Of a stretch of DNA of 23,818 bases, positions 14,701-22,353 are shown piece by piece. A program made the translations under genes and the position numbers. Numbering within the stretch: position 1 is the stretch's first letter; each line of letters opens with the position of its first letter. This DNA comes from HB2-32-21 sp040235495. Its GTDB lineage: Bacteria; Pseudomonadota; Gammaproteobacteria; Pseudomonadales; Porticoccaceae. Under the pieces are notes generated by a model that made no database searches, had not been told where the DNA came from, and was given only the letters and a program-made list of their open reading frames with translations. Location of the stretch: positions 1-23,818 of the forward strand of contig JBECKV010000074.1 in assembly GCA_040235495.1 (NCBI GenBank), read 5' to 3'.

Positions 14701-15617
14701 TCGTCCGCTTCGACCCGGCCCACCAGATCTACCCGCCCGGATCGGTCACGGGTGAGCCAGATCTCGCTGTCCAATTCCGAATCGAACTCGCCCAGTCGCG
14801 CCGCCAGGTCCGGAAACCACTGTCCCGCCAGGGCTCGCACGGAACCACTGAAGTTGATGCCCCGCAGAACCAGATAGGCTTCGCCCGCGGCAGCCCCGGG
14901 GTTAAGAACATCCCCCCGCGCCTCGACAATCAGCTGTGCCGAGACCGGATGATCGTCAAATGCCAGGCCGGCGGTGATGCGCTGAAAGCCTGCGTCATTT
15001 TCCAATTTCAGATCGGTCAAGTTGACCAGCGCCCCGACTCCGGAATAGAACTCCAGGTCAAGCGAGATCCTTGTTACACCGATGAAACGATTCAGGAACA
15101 AGCGCCTTAGCACTCTGGACACGTTGGAGACATCGGTTTGCGCCGCGTTCGTCGAAAACGGCGACAGGCCTTGCAGCGACCAGGCACCATCCTGCTGTTC
15201 CCGCAGGTTCAAGGCGATGGCACCGAGGCTGAGTTCATCCCAGACCGGCTCTCCGGCAAGCAGGCTGCGCAACAGATCCAGTTCAAGCACCAGGCGCTCA
15301 ACGTGGACGGCCCCGGTTGCCCGCTCATCACCGTTTATGGTCGGCTCACCGGCACCTTTATCCGCAGGCGCGCTGAGGGTCAGACCCCGCGCCACCACGC
15401 GCGGTGACAGTCGACTCCATGAACCACTGAGGGAATCCGTGCTGACGTTGAGACCTGTCTGTCGGGACAGGAAGCGGTTGATGTCGCTACGGTAATTATC
15501 AATGTATGGCAGGAACTGCCTGCCCAGGACGACCACAACAGCCGTGGCGATCAACAGGATCACGACCGCGGAAAGGAAAAAGCGGCTCAGCCGGGCCGCC
15601 CAACGGCGCACATTCAA
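11706..15617 (-). CDS. yhdP: YhdP-family AsmA-like phospholipid transport protein
   Basis: Giant AsmA/TamB-like protein (1303 aa; E. coli YhdP is of similar size) that spans the periplasm and, with TamB and YdbH, moves phospholipids to the outer membrane. One membrane anchor lies near residues 12-32 (FFLSAVVILLIATAVVVVL). The rest is a long beta-rich periplasmic region with the DUF3971 part in the first half and an AsmA-like C-terminus (about 1130-1280, including LNFKDGNFFRAPGTTSNA and MRLTGRTDLVAETLDT). It starts with TTG at 15617, which has GGGAG 9 nt upstream; GTG two codons on (15611) is an alternative. It is 33 bp after rng and 1 bp before the nitrilase gene. Confidence 0.95.
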   Translation of the reverse strand: MNVRRWAARLSRFFLSAVVILLIATAVVVVLGRQFLPYIDNYRSDINRFLSRQTGLNVSTDSLSGSWSRLSPRVVARGLTLSAPADKGAGEPTINGDERATGAVHVERLVLELDLLRSLLAGEPVWDELSLGAIALNLREQQDGAWSLQGLSPFSTNAAQTDVSNVSRVLRRLFLNRFIGVTRISLDLEFYSGVGALVNLTDLKLENDAGFQRITAGLAFDDHPVSAQLIVEARGDVLNPGAAAGEAYLVLRGINFSGSVRALAGQWFPDLAARLGEFDSELDSEIWLTRDRSGRVDLVGRVEADEIPLGWAADLPPVKNLSAELTGWFQPGENWGLRWQNLDLDWAETVIEPLDLMVSQGVGTHWNELALAASHINLATLKQALVSTGLATGTGGRVLDTLDPKGRLTDLHIDLDLKENISLQGLRGRVEHLDLNAWGSAPATRNLSGRLFWRGQQGSFELDSPDGFAMHYPGVYKDFMRYGASRGRVDIFWQREVAALKISGGPISIDGEGDEGRIRAYLSLDIPLKKGPAPTMWLLAGIRDSHSRHASQYLPAVLDPGLRAWLDRGVGDADLVEAGFLWRGSLATSEGPRPSIQVYAKVKDGTLNYDPGWPALTDLSAYITVDNGTLKGEVSSAGLGDSGRVQLKSARVSTAPGPLLSVRAEVSTPLEEATDILLASPIRERVGMLADWRFQGNAEVQLELAIPLGDKRQEGHYGVMADVSQGRMSLAEFPLVFESISGQLAYRDGQGLSSSGLNSKLWGQTLTATIDTAGGETRVETEGRYDIARLPSWHPLLGNQVSGDSDYRAVFVVPASGPPYLNFTSSTQGLSLTLPEPLYKAATTAWPLTAKMTFTDELGIDGRLGDDIGFSIRMAEGRLKVGQLALGGVTAEVAGLTGASVIGHTPEINLDAWLDMFRAMKSSSRGAAEPNLPGVAPRFSLRVGELIYRGLSVSELKATGTYDQQGLDVYLDSGMLAGRIVVPAMADQPMEMDLNYLALPKPDLDSEDSLLDRLDPRDLPHLRFATGGLRIGDDELGELAFLMQPLPDGLVVSEINAELTGVEISDLPDGAPTVFRWRQIDGRHQTQLTGLLKTHDLGAVLRAWKLPVVVDSDEAAAIVDLSWHDKPWDFALEKLSGQAALNFKDGNFFRAPGTTSNAFIRLISLINFDTWARRLRLDFSDLFASGVIYESLKGGLVFDQGTMDFDAPVVVDLPSGKMRLTGRTDLVAETLDTHMVATLPVGTNLPWIAALVGGLPAAAGVYLTSKIFEDQVDQVSSFSYRITGPWSKPEVQVDKVFSDKTGK

Positions 15618-15650
15618 TAAGTCCGGCTCCCTGCTAGGACGTCAAAAAAC

Positions 15651-17138
15651 CTATACCGGAATAATGTCATATTGTTCCTGGCTATAAGTTGATTCGACCC
15701 TGAACTCTACCTGGCGTTCAATGTGTTTTTCCAGCGACTCGACGTGCCTGGCGTCCTCGTTCAACAGGCGCTCGATCACCAGCGGCGCGCCTATCACCAG
15801 CACCTTGCGGCTTTCGAAGGACTTGGCCGTGCCAAGTATCTCGCGCATGATGTCATAGCAAATGGTTTCCGCTGACTTGAGGTAGCCCCGGCTGTTGCAG
15901 GCTTCGCAGGGTTCGCACAGCACCTGCTGGATATTTTCGCTGGTGCGTTTGCGGGTCATCTCCACCAGTCCCAGTTCCGACACCCCTGTCACCTTCATTT
16001 TCACCCGGTCGCTTTCGAGGGCCTTTTCCAGGCGGCGCAATACCTGGCGCTGGTGCTCGGGGTTTTTCATATCGATAAAATCGAGAATGATGATTCCGCC
16101 CAGATTGCGCAGTCGTAACTGACGGGCGATCGCCACCGCCGCTTCGAGATTGGTTTTGAATATGGTTTCTTCCAGGCTGTGGCGCCCGACAAAACCACCG
16201 GTGTTGACGTCTATGGTCGTCATCGCCTCGGTCTGGTCAAATACCAGATGACCACCCGATTTCAGGTAAACCTTGCGCTCCAGCGCCTTGCTGATTTCGT
16301 CCTCGACACCGTACAGGTAAAACAAGGGTCGCGGCCCGGCATAATAGTCGAGGCGCGGCAACAGTTCGGGGCAAAAGCGCTGGGCGAAATCACACATTTC
16401 CCTGAAAACACCGCGCGAATCGACACGCACGATCTCAACATCCTGCATGGCCACGTCACGCATGGTGCGCAACGCCAGGGGCAGATCCTGATAGATGATC
16501 GAAGGTGCCGGCGCTTTTTCAATCTGTTCCTTGACCAGCTTCCACAACCGGTGAAGATATTCAAGGTCGGTGCGTAATTCTTCCTCGGCAACGCCCTCGG
16601 CGACGGTGCGAATGATATAACCACCGCCCTCCTCTTTCATTTCCCCGGCGGTAATCGCGCGCTCCAGTTGCTCGCGCAAACGCTCGCGCTCCTCCTCCTG
16701 CTCAAGACGCTGGGAAATGCCGATGTGATCGAGATCCGGCATATAAACCAGATAGCGTGAAGACACCGAAAGTTGAGTCGTCAAGCGCGCGCCCTTGGTG
16801 CCCATGGGCTCCTTGAGGATCTGGACACTGATCTGCTGGCCTTCATGCAACAACCGGCGAATATCGGGTTTCACGCCATTGGTGGCTTCGCCCTCATTCA
16901 GGATCAGGGAAGAGCCGACGACGTCGCTGGCATGTATGAAGCCGGCTTTTTCCAGCCCGATATCAATAAATGCGGCCTGCATGCCGGGCATCACCCGTAC
17001 CACCGTACCCTGGTAGATATTGCCGACCAGGCTGCGTTTGTTGGTACGTTCTATCGCCAACTCCAACAGGACGCCGTTTTCCACCCGCGCAACCCGGGTC
17101 TCGGTCGGAGCGACATTAACCAGTATTTCTGCTTTCAT
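15651..17138 (-). CDS. rng: Ribonuclease G
   Basis: Endoribonuclease of the RNase E/G family (495 aa; E. coli RNase G 489) that matures the 5' end of 16S rRNA and takes part in mRNA decay. It has the N-terminal MKAEILVNVAPTETRVA typical of RNase G, an S1 domain (about 38-125, GNIYQGTVVRVMPGMQAAFIDIG), the 5'-sensor region and the catalytic metal-binding aspartates D310 (TTIDVNTG) and D353 (ILDFIDM). The Zn-link cysteines are C408, C411 and C414. There is no RNase E-type C-terminal scaffold. The frame runs back to 17180 inside maf, but homology fixes the start at 17138, 17 bp after maf. Confidence 0.97.
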   Translation of the reverse strand: MKAEILVNVAPTETRVARVENGVLLELAIERTNKRSLVGNIYQGTVVRVMPGMQAAFIDIGLEKAGFIHASDVVGSSLILNEGEATNGVKPDIRRLLHEGQQISVQILKEPMGTKGARLTTQLSVSSRYLVYMPDLDHIGISQRLEQEEERERLREQLERAITAGEMKEEGGGYIIRTVAEGVAEEELRTDLEYLHRLWKLVKEQIEKAPAPSIIYQDLPLALRTMRDVAMQDVEIVRVDSRGVFREMCDFAQRFCPELLPRLDYYAGPRPLFYLYGVEDEISKALERKVYLKSGGHLVFDQTEAMTTIDVNTGGFVGRHSLEETIFKTNLEAAVAIARQLRLRNLGGIIILDFIDMKNPEHQRQVLRRLEKALESDRVKMKVTGVSELGLVEMTRKRTSENIQQVLCEPCEACNSRGYLKSAETICYDIMREILGTAKSFESRKVLVIGAPLVIERLLNEDARHVESLEKHIERQVEFRVESTYSQEQYDIIPV

Positions 17139-17155
17139 ATGCCGGCGATTGCTCT

Positions 17156-17788
17156 TTAGGGAGGGAGGGCGTCCCAGCACCCGACCCCAAACTTTTGCAA
17201 CAACTCCAGGGTTTCCACCAGTGGCAGTCCCACCGCCCCGGAATAACTCCCCTCGATAGACCTGACGAAGGCGCCGCCACGGCCCTGGATCGCGTAGGCG
17301 CCGGCTTTATCGGCCGGCTCGCCAGTAGCCCAGTACCGCTGGCAGTCATTATCATTCAGGTCTGTAAACCATACCCGTGTCTCACTGAGCCTGTAATCCT
17401 GCTCCAGTGACTGCCCGCTCGGCGCGCACACTGCCACCGCGGACAGTACATGATGGCTGCGCCCGGATAGCGAATGCAACATCGCCACGGCTTGCGCCTG
17501 GTCGCGGGGTTTACCGTGGATTATGCCATCGATGACCACGCTGGTATCGGCCGCAAGCACCGGGGGTAATATAACATTCCGACCGGGGGCGTCGGCGCGC
17601 AGGCGTTCACAGACGGTGCGCGCTTTTTCGATCGCCATGCGGCGAACATAATCCCGGGGCGCTTCACCCGGCAACGGGGACTCATCGATGCCCGCCGCCT
17701 GGACACTGAAATCCGTGGCCAACCGAAAACCCAACTGCTGAAGTAACTCGATTCGGCGGGGCGAAGCGGACGCCAGTACAAACTTCAT
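17156..17788 (-). CDS. maf: Maf/YhdE nucleoside triphosphate pyrophosphatase
   Basis: Hydrolyses non-canonical or surplus pyrimidine nucleotides (the YhdE type acts on dTTP and UTP) to monophosphate and pyrophosphate. The 210-aa protein starts with the Maf signature FVLASASPRRIELL and has AADTSVVIDG (D81), GKPRD, YAIQGRGGAF and EGSYSGAVGLPLVET. The frame extends to 17827, but the ATG at 17788 is preceded by GAAGGT and gives the conserved N-terminus. It sits 43 bp after mreD and 17 bp before rng. Confidence 0.96.
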   Translation of the reverse strand: MKFVLASASPRRIELLQQLGFRLATDFSVQAAGIDESPLPGEAPRDYVRRMAIEKARTVCERLRADAPGRNVILPPVLAADTSVVIDGIIHGKPRDQAQAVAMLHSLSGRSHHVLSAVAVCAPSGQSLEQDYRLSETRVWFTDLNDNDCQRYWATGEPADKAGAYAIQGRGGAFVRSIEGSYSGAVGLPLVETLELLQKFGVGCWDALPP

Positions 17789-17831
17789 CAGACCTTCCCA
17801 TCCCCTGAAACCGGCGTCCCGGCCCACTCCT

Positions 17832-18308
17832 TCACCATGCGCGCCGCTTGACTATCCGCAAAACGATCGAGAGCAGGGGCCACAACACCATACTCGCCAC
17901 CACCGGATACAGGAGGTGGGCGTTGCCGTCAAAATCGGTGGCCGCGAGTCTGACGCTTAGCAGCACAACTTCGTAGACCAATACCACCACGGCCACGAAC
18001 AGACACTGAAAGACCAGGGAGAAATGCCCGAGGCGCTGCTGCTGGCTGACCACTAAATACACCGCCAGCGACATCGCCAGCGCATGCTGACCCAGCACCT
18101 GACCAAACATGAGATCAATATACAGACCCACAAACCAGGCCAATACCACACCGACGTATCGGACTCTCATGAACAGCAAATAAATGGTCAACAACAATAA
18201 CATCGGCGGTCGCCAGAAGGCCCATTCACTACGCAAGGGCAAGAGCCATACCAGAAGCGCCAGCAAAAAACTTGCCGCGATCAGCAAATAAGGCTGGCGC
18301 TCACTCAT
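17832..18308 (-). CDS. mreD: Rod shape-determining protein MreD
   Basis: Small polytopic inner-membrane protein (158 aa) of the elongasome, which links MreC to the wall synthesis enzymes. It shows about five hydrophobic segments, with the typical WLLPLRSEWAFWRPPMLLL near the N-terminus and GLYIDLMFGQVLGQHAL in the middle. The frame runs 45 codons farther upstream, but the conserved start is the ATG at 18308, which overlaps the mreC stop by 8 bp (ATGAGTGA), a coupled start. Confidence 0.96.
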   Translation of the reverse strand: MSERQPYLLIAASFLLALLVWLLPLRSEWAFWRPPMLLLLTIYLLFMRVRYVGVVLAWFVGLYIDLMFGQVLGQHALAMSLAVYLVVSQQQRLGHFSLVFQCLFVAVVVLVYEVVLLSVRLAATDFDGNAHLLYPVVASMVLWPLLSIVLRIVKRRAW

Positions 18309-19116
18309 TGCTCGTGGCCAGTTCGGGGGCGGCGGGCGACCCGCCGGAAAAGACCAGTAAAAGATGGCGACTTCGATCCACCCTGGCACTGGGTTCGACG
18401 GTGACGTCGAGGAAATCCTGACCACTGTTGCGACCGATTGCACGAATGGTGCCTACCGGGTAGCCTTCCGGAAAACGTCCCCCCAGCCCCGAGCTGACCA
18501 GGGCATCACCGATTTCAATATCGAGTGTTGGTGAAACATGCCGCAACTTCAGCTGGTGGTAATCTCCGACACCTTCGGCGATTACCCGCACGCCATTTCT
18601 GGCGACCTTGACCGGCACCGCGTGACGGTAGTCGGTGACCAGGAGCATTTGACTGTGAGTGTCGAAAACCTTCAGCACCTGCCCCATCAGACCATCGCTA
18701 TCGATCACCGGCTGGCCCACGAACACGCCGTCCACGGCACCGCGATCAATGGCCACTTCATGACTCACGGGATCGGGCGACACGCCTATTATCTCGGTGA
18801 CCAACACCTTGTCCGATAACAGTTCCGTGGCATTGAGCAGGTTGCGCAACCGCGTGTTTTCGGCACTCAATTCCGCAAAACGCTGTAACTGGCCCTTGTA
18901 CACGAGCAACTCCGTGGCGAGGCGATTACGTTCATTTTCAAGCTCAGCGCGCCCGGCAAGGCTATCATTACTCCAGTCAGCCAACCGCGCCGGCAGATTG
19001 GTCAGCCAGTAAAAGGGACGGGCCGCCCGTTCGAACCAGTCGTGGGCAGGCTTAAACCAGGGCGTGAGGGTATCGAAGACGATCAGGGTGAGCGCCACCA
19101 GAACCAGTATCAGCAT
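18301..19116 (-). CDS. mreC: Rod shape-determining protein MreC, start uncertain
   Basis: Bitopic inner-membrane protein that binds MreB and, through its periplasmic beta domain, activates the PBP2-RodA wall synthase. From the first ATG (19116; 271 aa) it begins inside the membrane helix (MLILVLVALTLIVFDTL), followed by a coiled coil (about 55-95, AELENERNRLATELL) and the MreC beta-barrel domain (GVSPDPVSHEVAIDRGA, DGLMGQV, VSSGLGGRFPEGYPVG). The reading frame continues upstream with IKKLFSPSLSPRR, which resembles the usual cytoplasmic MreC N-terminus. However, it contains no ATG, GTG or TTG before a TAG at 19177-19179. The most likely true start is ATC at 19155 (284 aa), with GAGG 8 nt upstream. 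There is no ribosome site before the ATG. Confidence 0.93.
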   Translation of the reverse strand: MLILVLVALTLIVFDTLTPWFKPAHDWFERAARPFYWLTNLPARLADWSNDSLAGRAELENERNRLATELLVYKGQLQRFAELSAENTRLRNLLNATELLSDKVLVTEIIGVSPDPVSHEVAIDRGAVDGVFVGQPVIDSDGLMGQVLKVFDTHSQMLLVTDYRHAVPVKVARNGVRVIAEGVGDYHQLKLRHVSPTLDIEIGDALVSSGLGGRFPEGYPVGTIRAIGRNSGQDFLDVTVEPSARVDRSRHLLLVFSGGSPAAPELATSNE

Positions 19117-19222
19117 CCGGCGCGGGGACAGGCTTGGCGAAAACAGTTTCTTGATCGCGAGCGCCTCGGTTATGGACTATCGATTCGACTACCCGGCGGT
19201 CATCATCCGGTGACCACAACGC

Positions 19223-20257
19223 TCAGGAGGTCAGAAAATCCAGGTGTTTCTTATCCATCATTTGCAGCGCCTTACCGCCACCCCTGGCGACACAGGTCAG
19301 CGCATCCTCGGCGACTATCACCGGGAGGCCGGTTTCGTGGGTCAGCAGCAAATCGAGATCGCGCAGCAGGGCGCCACCGCCGGTGAGCACGATGCCGGTT
19401 TCGGCAATATCCGAGGCCAGTTCCGGTGGCGATTGCTCCAGCACGCGCTTGACTGCCTGAACAATGGCTGCCAGAGGCTCCTGTATAGACTCCAGGATCT
19501 CATCGCTATTGAGAGTGAAGCTCTTGGGAACGCCCTCTGCGAGATTACGTCCCCGGACATCGATCTCCCTCACCTCTTTACCCGGATAGGCCGTACCGAT
19601 TTCCATTTTTATACTTTCAGCGGTGGATTCGCCGATCACCGAACCGTAGCGGCGCCGCACATAATTGGTAATCGCCTCGTCGAAGCGATCGCCGCCCACT
19701 CGAATGGAGTCCGAATACACGACGCCGTTGAGAGACAGAATGGCAATCTCGGTGGTACCACCACCGATATCGACCACCATGGAACCGCAGGCTTCCTCAA
19801 CCGGCAGGCCAGCACCTATGGCCGCGGCCATGGGCTCTTCAATAAGATAAACCGTCCGCGCGCCGGCGCCCTCGGTGGACTCCCGAATCGCCCGCTTTTC
19901 CACTTCCGTGGCCATGCAGGGCACGCACACCAGCACTCTGGGGCTGGGTGGAATCAGACTGTGGGAGTGCACCTTCTTGATAAAGTGCTGAAGCATTTTT
20001 TCGGTGACATTGAAGTCGGCGATCACACCATCCTTGAGAGGCCGAATAGCGCTGATATTGCCGGGCGTTCGACCCAGCATGCGCTTGGCTTCGACACCGA
20101 CGGCTTCGACCATCTTTTGGCCATGGTGATGACGGATCGCCACCACCGACGGTTCGTTCAGCACGATGCCCTTTTCATGGATATAGATCAGTGTATTGGC
20201 CGTGCCCAGGTCGATCGACAGATCGTTGGAAAACATCCCGCGTAAGCGCTTTAACAT
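19223..20257 (-). CDS. mreB: Actin-like rod shape protein MreB
   Basis: Bacterial actin (344 aa; E. coli 347) that forms membrane-bound filaments guiding lateral wall synthesis. It has an amphipathic N-terminal membrane anchor (MLKRLRGMF), the phosphate-1 loop DLGTANTL, phosphate-2 VVDIGGGTTE, and the adenosine motif VLTGGGALLRDLD near the C-terminus. NEIVLNEPSVVAI-like and EEPMAAAIGAGLPV segments are near identical to E. coli. The frame also opens at a TTG (20278), but homology favours the ATG at 20257; GAAGAG lies 13 nt upstream, a loose spacing. It is the first gene of the operon and diverges from gatC. Confidence 0.97.
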   Translation of the reverse strand: MLKRLRGMFSNDLSIDLGTANTLIYIHEKGIVLNEPSVVAIRHHHGQKMVEAVGVEAKRMLGRTPGNISAIRPLKDGVIADFNVTEKMLQHFIKKVHSHSLIPPSPRVLVCVPCMATEVEKRAIRESTEGAGARTVYLIEEPMAAAIGAGLPVEEACGSMVVDIGGGTTEIAILSLNGVVYSDSIRVGGDRFDEAITNYVRRRYGSVIGESTAESIKMEIGTAYPGKEVREIDVRGRNLAEGVPKSFTLNSDEILESIQEPLAAIVQAVKRVLEQSPPELASDIAETGIVLTGGGALLRDLDLLLTHETGLPVIVAEDALTCVARGGGKALQMMDKKHLDFLTS

Positions 20258-20350
20258 ACTGATATTGATACTCTTCAATACTCCCGGCGTACGTGGCTCT
20301 GGCCAGGGAAATTTGCTGCCCGCCGGGGCTTTTGCGGTTTTTCCGCGGTT

Positions 20351-20356
20351 ATTGTA
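20351..20356 (-). promoter_or_regulatory. Candidate -10 box TACAAT for the mre operon
   Basis: TACAAT on the minus strand matches the sigma-70 -10 consensus at five of six bases, about 95 bp upstream of the mreB ATG. No clear TTGACA lies 16-18 bp upstream, so this is a weak call. It would drive mreB through to the nitrilase gene, since no internal terminator is seen. Confidence 0.3.
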
Positions 20357-20409
20357 TGAAGCACATGATAACGGCGACCTTGAAGGGCGAACTTTAGCAA
20401 TGGCCCGTG

Positions 20410-20437
20410 TTTAGAGCAAGGTTCAAATGTGTTACCT
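20410..20437 (+). promoter_or_regulatory. Candidate promoter for gatCAB
   Basis: TTTAGA (20410-20415) and TTACCT (20432-20437), 16 bp apart, are the best sigma-70-like pair in the mreB-gatC gap. Both match the consensus only partly. Confidence 0.25.
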
Positions 20438-20444
20438 TAGCCAA

Positions 20445-20460
20445 CCTTTGCACACAAAGG
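20445..20460 (+). promoter_or_regulatory. Leader hairpin just before the gatC ribosome site
   Basis: CCTTTG (20445-20450), loop CACA, CAAAGG (20455-20460) form a perfect 6-bp stem that ends 2 nt before GGAGG (20463-20467) of gatC. It could affect ribosome access or mRNA stability; no T-run follows, so it is not an intrinsic terminator. Confidence 0.35.
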
Positions 20461-20479
20461 ATGGAGGCGCGCATAAACC

Positions 20480-20767
20480 ATGGCCATCAGCCGGGCTGAC
20501 ATTGAAAAACTGGGTGAACTGGCCCGCATCGCCATTACCGAGGAAAACATCGAGGCAACCATTGCCAGCATCAATAACGTGCTGGCCCTGGTCGATCAGC
20601 TGCAAAGCGTCGACACCAGCGATGTCGAACCCCTGGCCAACCCCCTTGATGCCCGCCAGCGACTGCGCGCCGACGCCATCACCGAAACAGATCGGCGCGC
20701 TGACTTTCAGCCCCTGGCGCCGGCGGCCGAACAAGGTCTGTACCTGGTGCCGAAAGTGATTGAATGA
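20480..20767 (+). CDS. gatC: Asp/Glu-tRNA amidotransferase subunit C
   Basis: Small subunit (95 aa) that wraps around and stabilises GatA in the GatCAB amidotransferase. It has the family pattern: N-terminal DIEKLGELARIAITEENIE, the middle NVLALVDQLQSVDTSDVEPLANPLDARQRLRAD and the C-terminal YLVPKVIE. GGAGG is 12 nt before the ATG, slightly far. Unlike many gat operons, 116 bp separate it from gatA. Confidence 0.96.
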   Translation: MAISRADIEKLGELARIAITEENIEATIASINNVLALVDQLQSVDTSDVEPLANPLDARQRLRADAITETDRRADFQPLAPAAEQGLYLVPKVIE

Positions 20768-20843
20768 CCGTTATCGAGATGGCGCCTCGGGGCCCGCGGC
20801 GACCCCATCCGGCGACAGCGTTTTGACGGCAACGCAAGTTATA

Positions 20844-20861
20844 GCTCCGCAACCCCGGAGC
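20844..20861 (+). promoter_or_regulatory. Hairpin in the gatC-gatA spacer, possible SD switch
   Basis: GCTCCG (20844-20849), loop CAACCC, CGGAGC (20856-20861) form a perfect stem. The same GCTCC could instead pair with GGAGC of the gatA ribosome site (20875-20879), so two exclusive folds are possible. Both pairings are visible; any regulatory use is inference. Confidence 0.3.
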
Positions 20862-20883
20862 GGAGTACACCTCAGGAGCGGTA

Positions 20884-22341
20884 ATGCACAATAAACCCCT
20901 GGCCGAATTACGCGATGGCCTGGTAGCGGGCGATTTTTCCAGCGTCGAGCTGACCCGGCATTTCCTCGACCGTATCGCCACCCTCGACCGCACCTACAAC
21001 GCGTTCATCACCGTTACCGGGGCAGCGGCCCTGGCGAGCGCGGCCGAGGCGGACAGGTTACTGGCCCAAAGTCACGCCGTGCCGCCGCTCTGCGGTGTAC
21101 CCATCGCCCACAAAGACATTTTTTGCACCCGTGGCGTACGCACCAGTTGTGGCTCAAAAATGCTGGATAATTTTATTCCACCCTACAATGCCACCGTGGT
21201 CGAGAAGTTCGCCAGTGCCGGCGCCGTCGTGCTGGGTAAAACCAATATGGATGAGTTCGCCATGGGCTCATCCAATGAAACCAGCTGGTACGGCGCGGTC
21301 AAGAATCCCTGGGACACCGGCTGTGTCCCCGGCGGCTCCTCGGGCGGCTCGGCCGCGGCCGTTGCCGCACGCCTGGTTCCGGGCGCCACCGCCACCGATA
21401 CGGGCGGTTCGATCCGGCAGCCAGCGGCGCTGTGCGGCATCACCGGCCTGAAACCCACCTATGGCCTGGTCTCCCGCTGGGGCATGATTGCCTTTGCCTC
21501 GAGCCTCGATCAGGGCGGCCCCATGGCCCGCACGGCCGAGGACGTTGCACTGCTTCTAGGAGTCATGGCCGGGTTTGATGACCGGGACTCCACCTCCATT
21601 GAACGGGCGATTCCCGATTATCGCGCCACGCTCGATCAAGCGCTTGCCGGGCTGACCATCGGCCTGCCCCGCGAATACTTCGACGAGGGTCTGAACCCGG
21701 CAACCGAGCAGGCGGTGCGGGAGGCTCTCCGTGAACTGGAAAGACAGGGTGCGAGGTTAAAGGATATCGATCTGCCTCACTCCAGGCTGTCGGTGCCCGC
21801 CTACTATGTGATCGCCCCGGCCGAAGCCTCGGCCAATCTGTCGCGTTTCGATGGCGCCCGCTACGGCTATCGCTGTGATCATCCGGTGGATTTGCAGGAT
21901 ATGTATAAACGCAGCCGTGCCGAAGGCTTTGGCGACGAAGTCAAACGGCGCATTCTGGTGGGCACCTACTGTCTTTCGGCGGGTTATTACGACGCCTATT
22001 ACAACAAGGCGATGCAGGTGCGGCGCTTGATCAAGCAGGACTTCGTCTCGGCCTTTGCAAGCGTCGATATCATCGCCGGCCCCACCTGCCCGAATCCGGC
22101 GTTCGCCTTTGGCGCCAAGGGAGATAATCCGGTAGCCATGTATCTGGAAGATATTTACACCATCGCCACCAACCTCGCGGGCCTGCCGGCCATGTCCCTG
22201 CCCTGTGGACTGGTGGATAACAAACCCGTGGGCCTGCAGCTGATCGGCAATTATTTTGACGAAGCGCGCATGTTGAACGTCGCCCATCGCTACCAGCTAG
22301 GCACCGACTGGCATCTGCGCCAGCCGGCGGGCATCGGGTAA
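20884..22341 (+). CDS. gatA: Asp/Glu-tRNA amidotransferase subunit A
   Basis: Glutaminase subunit (485 aa) of the amidase-signature family: it releases ammonia from glutamine and channels it to GatB. The Ser-cisSer-Lys triad is complete: K77 (IAHKDIF), S152 (PGGSSGGSAAAV) and S176 (TDTGGSIRQPAALCG). These fall two residues below the S. aureus GatA numbering (79, 154, 178). The C-terminal NLAGLPAMSLPCG and PVGLQLIGNYFDE are also typical. AGGAG lies 5 nt before the ATG, in a spacer that can fold into a hairpin. It ends 12 bp before gatB. Confidence 0.98.
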   Translation: MHNKPLAELRDGLVAGDFSSVELTRHFLDRIATLDRTYNAFITVTGAAALASAAEADRLLAQSHAVPPLCGVPIAHKDIFCTRGVRTSCGSKMLDNFIPPYNATVVEKFASAGAVVLGKTNMDEFAMGSSNETSWYGAVKNPWDTGCVPGGSSGGSAAAVAARLVPGATATDTGGSIRQPAALCGITGLKPTYGLVSRWGMIAFASSLDQGGPMARTAEDVALLLGVMAGFDDRDSTSIERAIPDYRATLDQALAGLTIGLPREYFDEGLNPATEQAVREALRELERQGARLKDIDLPHSRLSVPAYYVIAPAEASANLSRFDGARYGYRCDHPVDLQDMYKRSRAEGFGDEVKRRILVGTYCLSAGYYDAYYNKAMQVRRLIKQDFVSAFASVDIIAGPTCPNPAFAFGAKGDNPVAMYLEDIYTIATNLAGLPAMSLPCGLVDNKPVGLQLIGNYFDEARMLNVAHRYQLGTDWHLRQPAGIG

Positions 22342-22353
22342 GGAGACGCACAT

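Noticed and set aside
19244..20245. 333-codon plus-strand frame antisense to mreB
   Set aside because: It mirrors the highly conserved mreB almost end to end; its sequence is forced by MreB codon use.
20822..20848. Internal gatA promoter suggested by TTGACG in the gatC-gatA spacer
   Set aside because: No -10-like hexamer lies 16-18 bp downstream; the TTATAG present is only 10 bp away.
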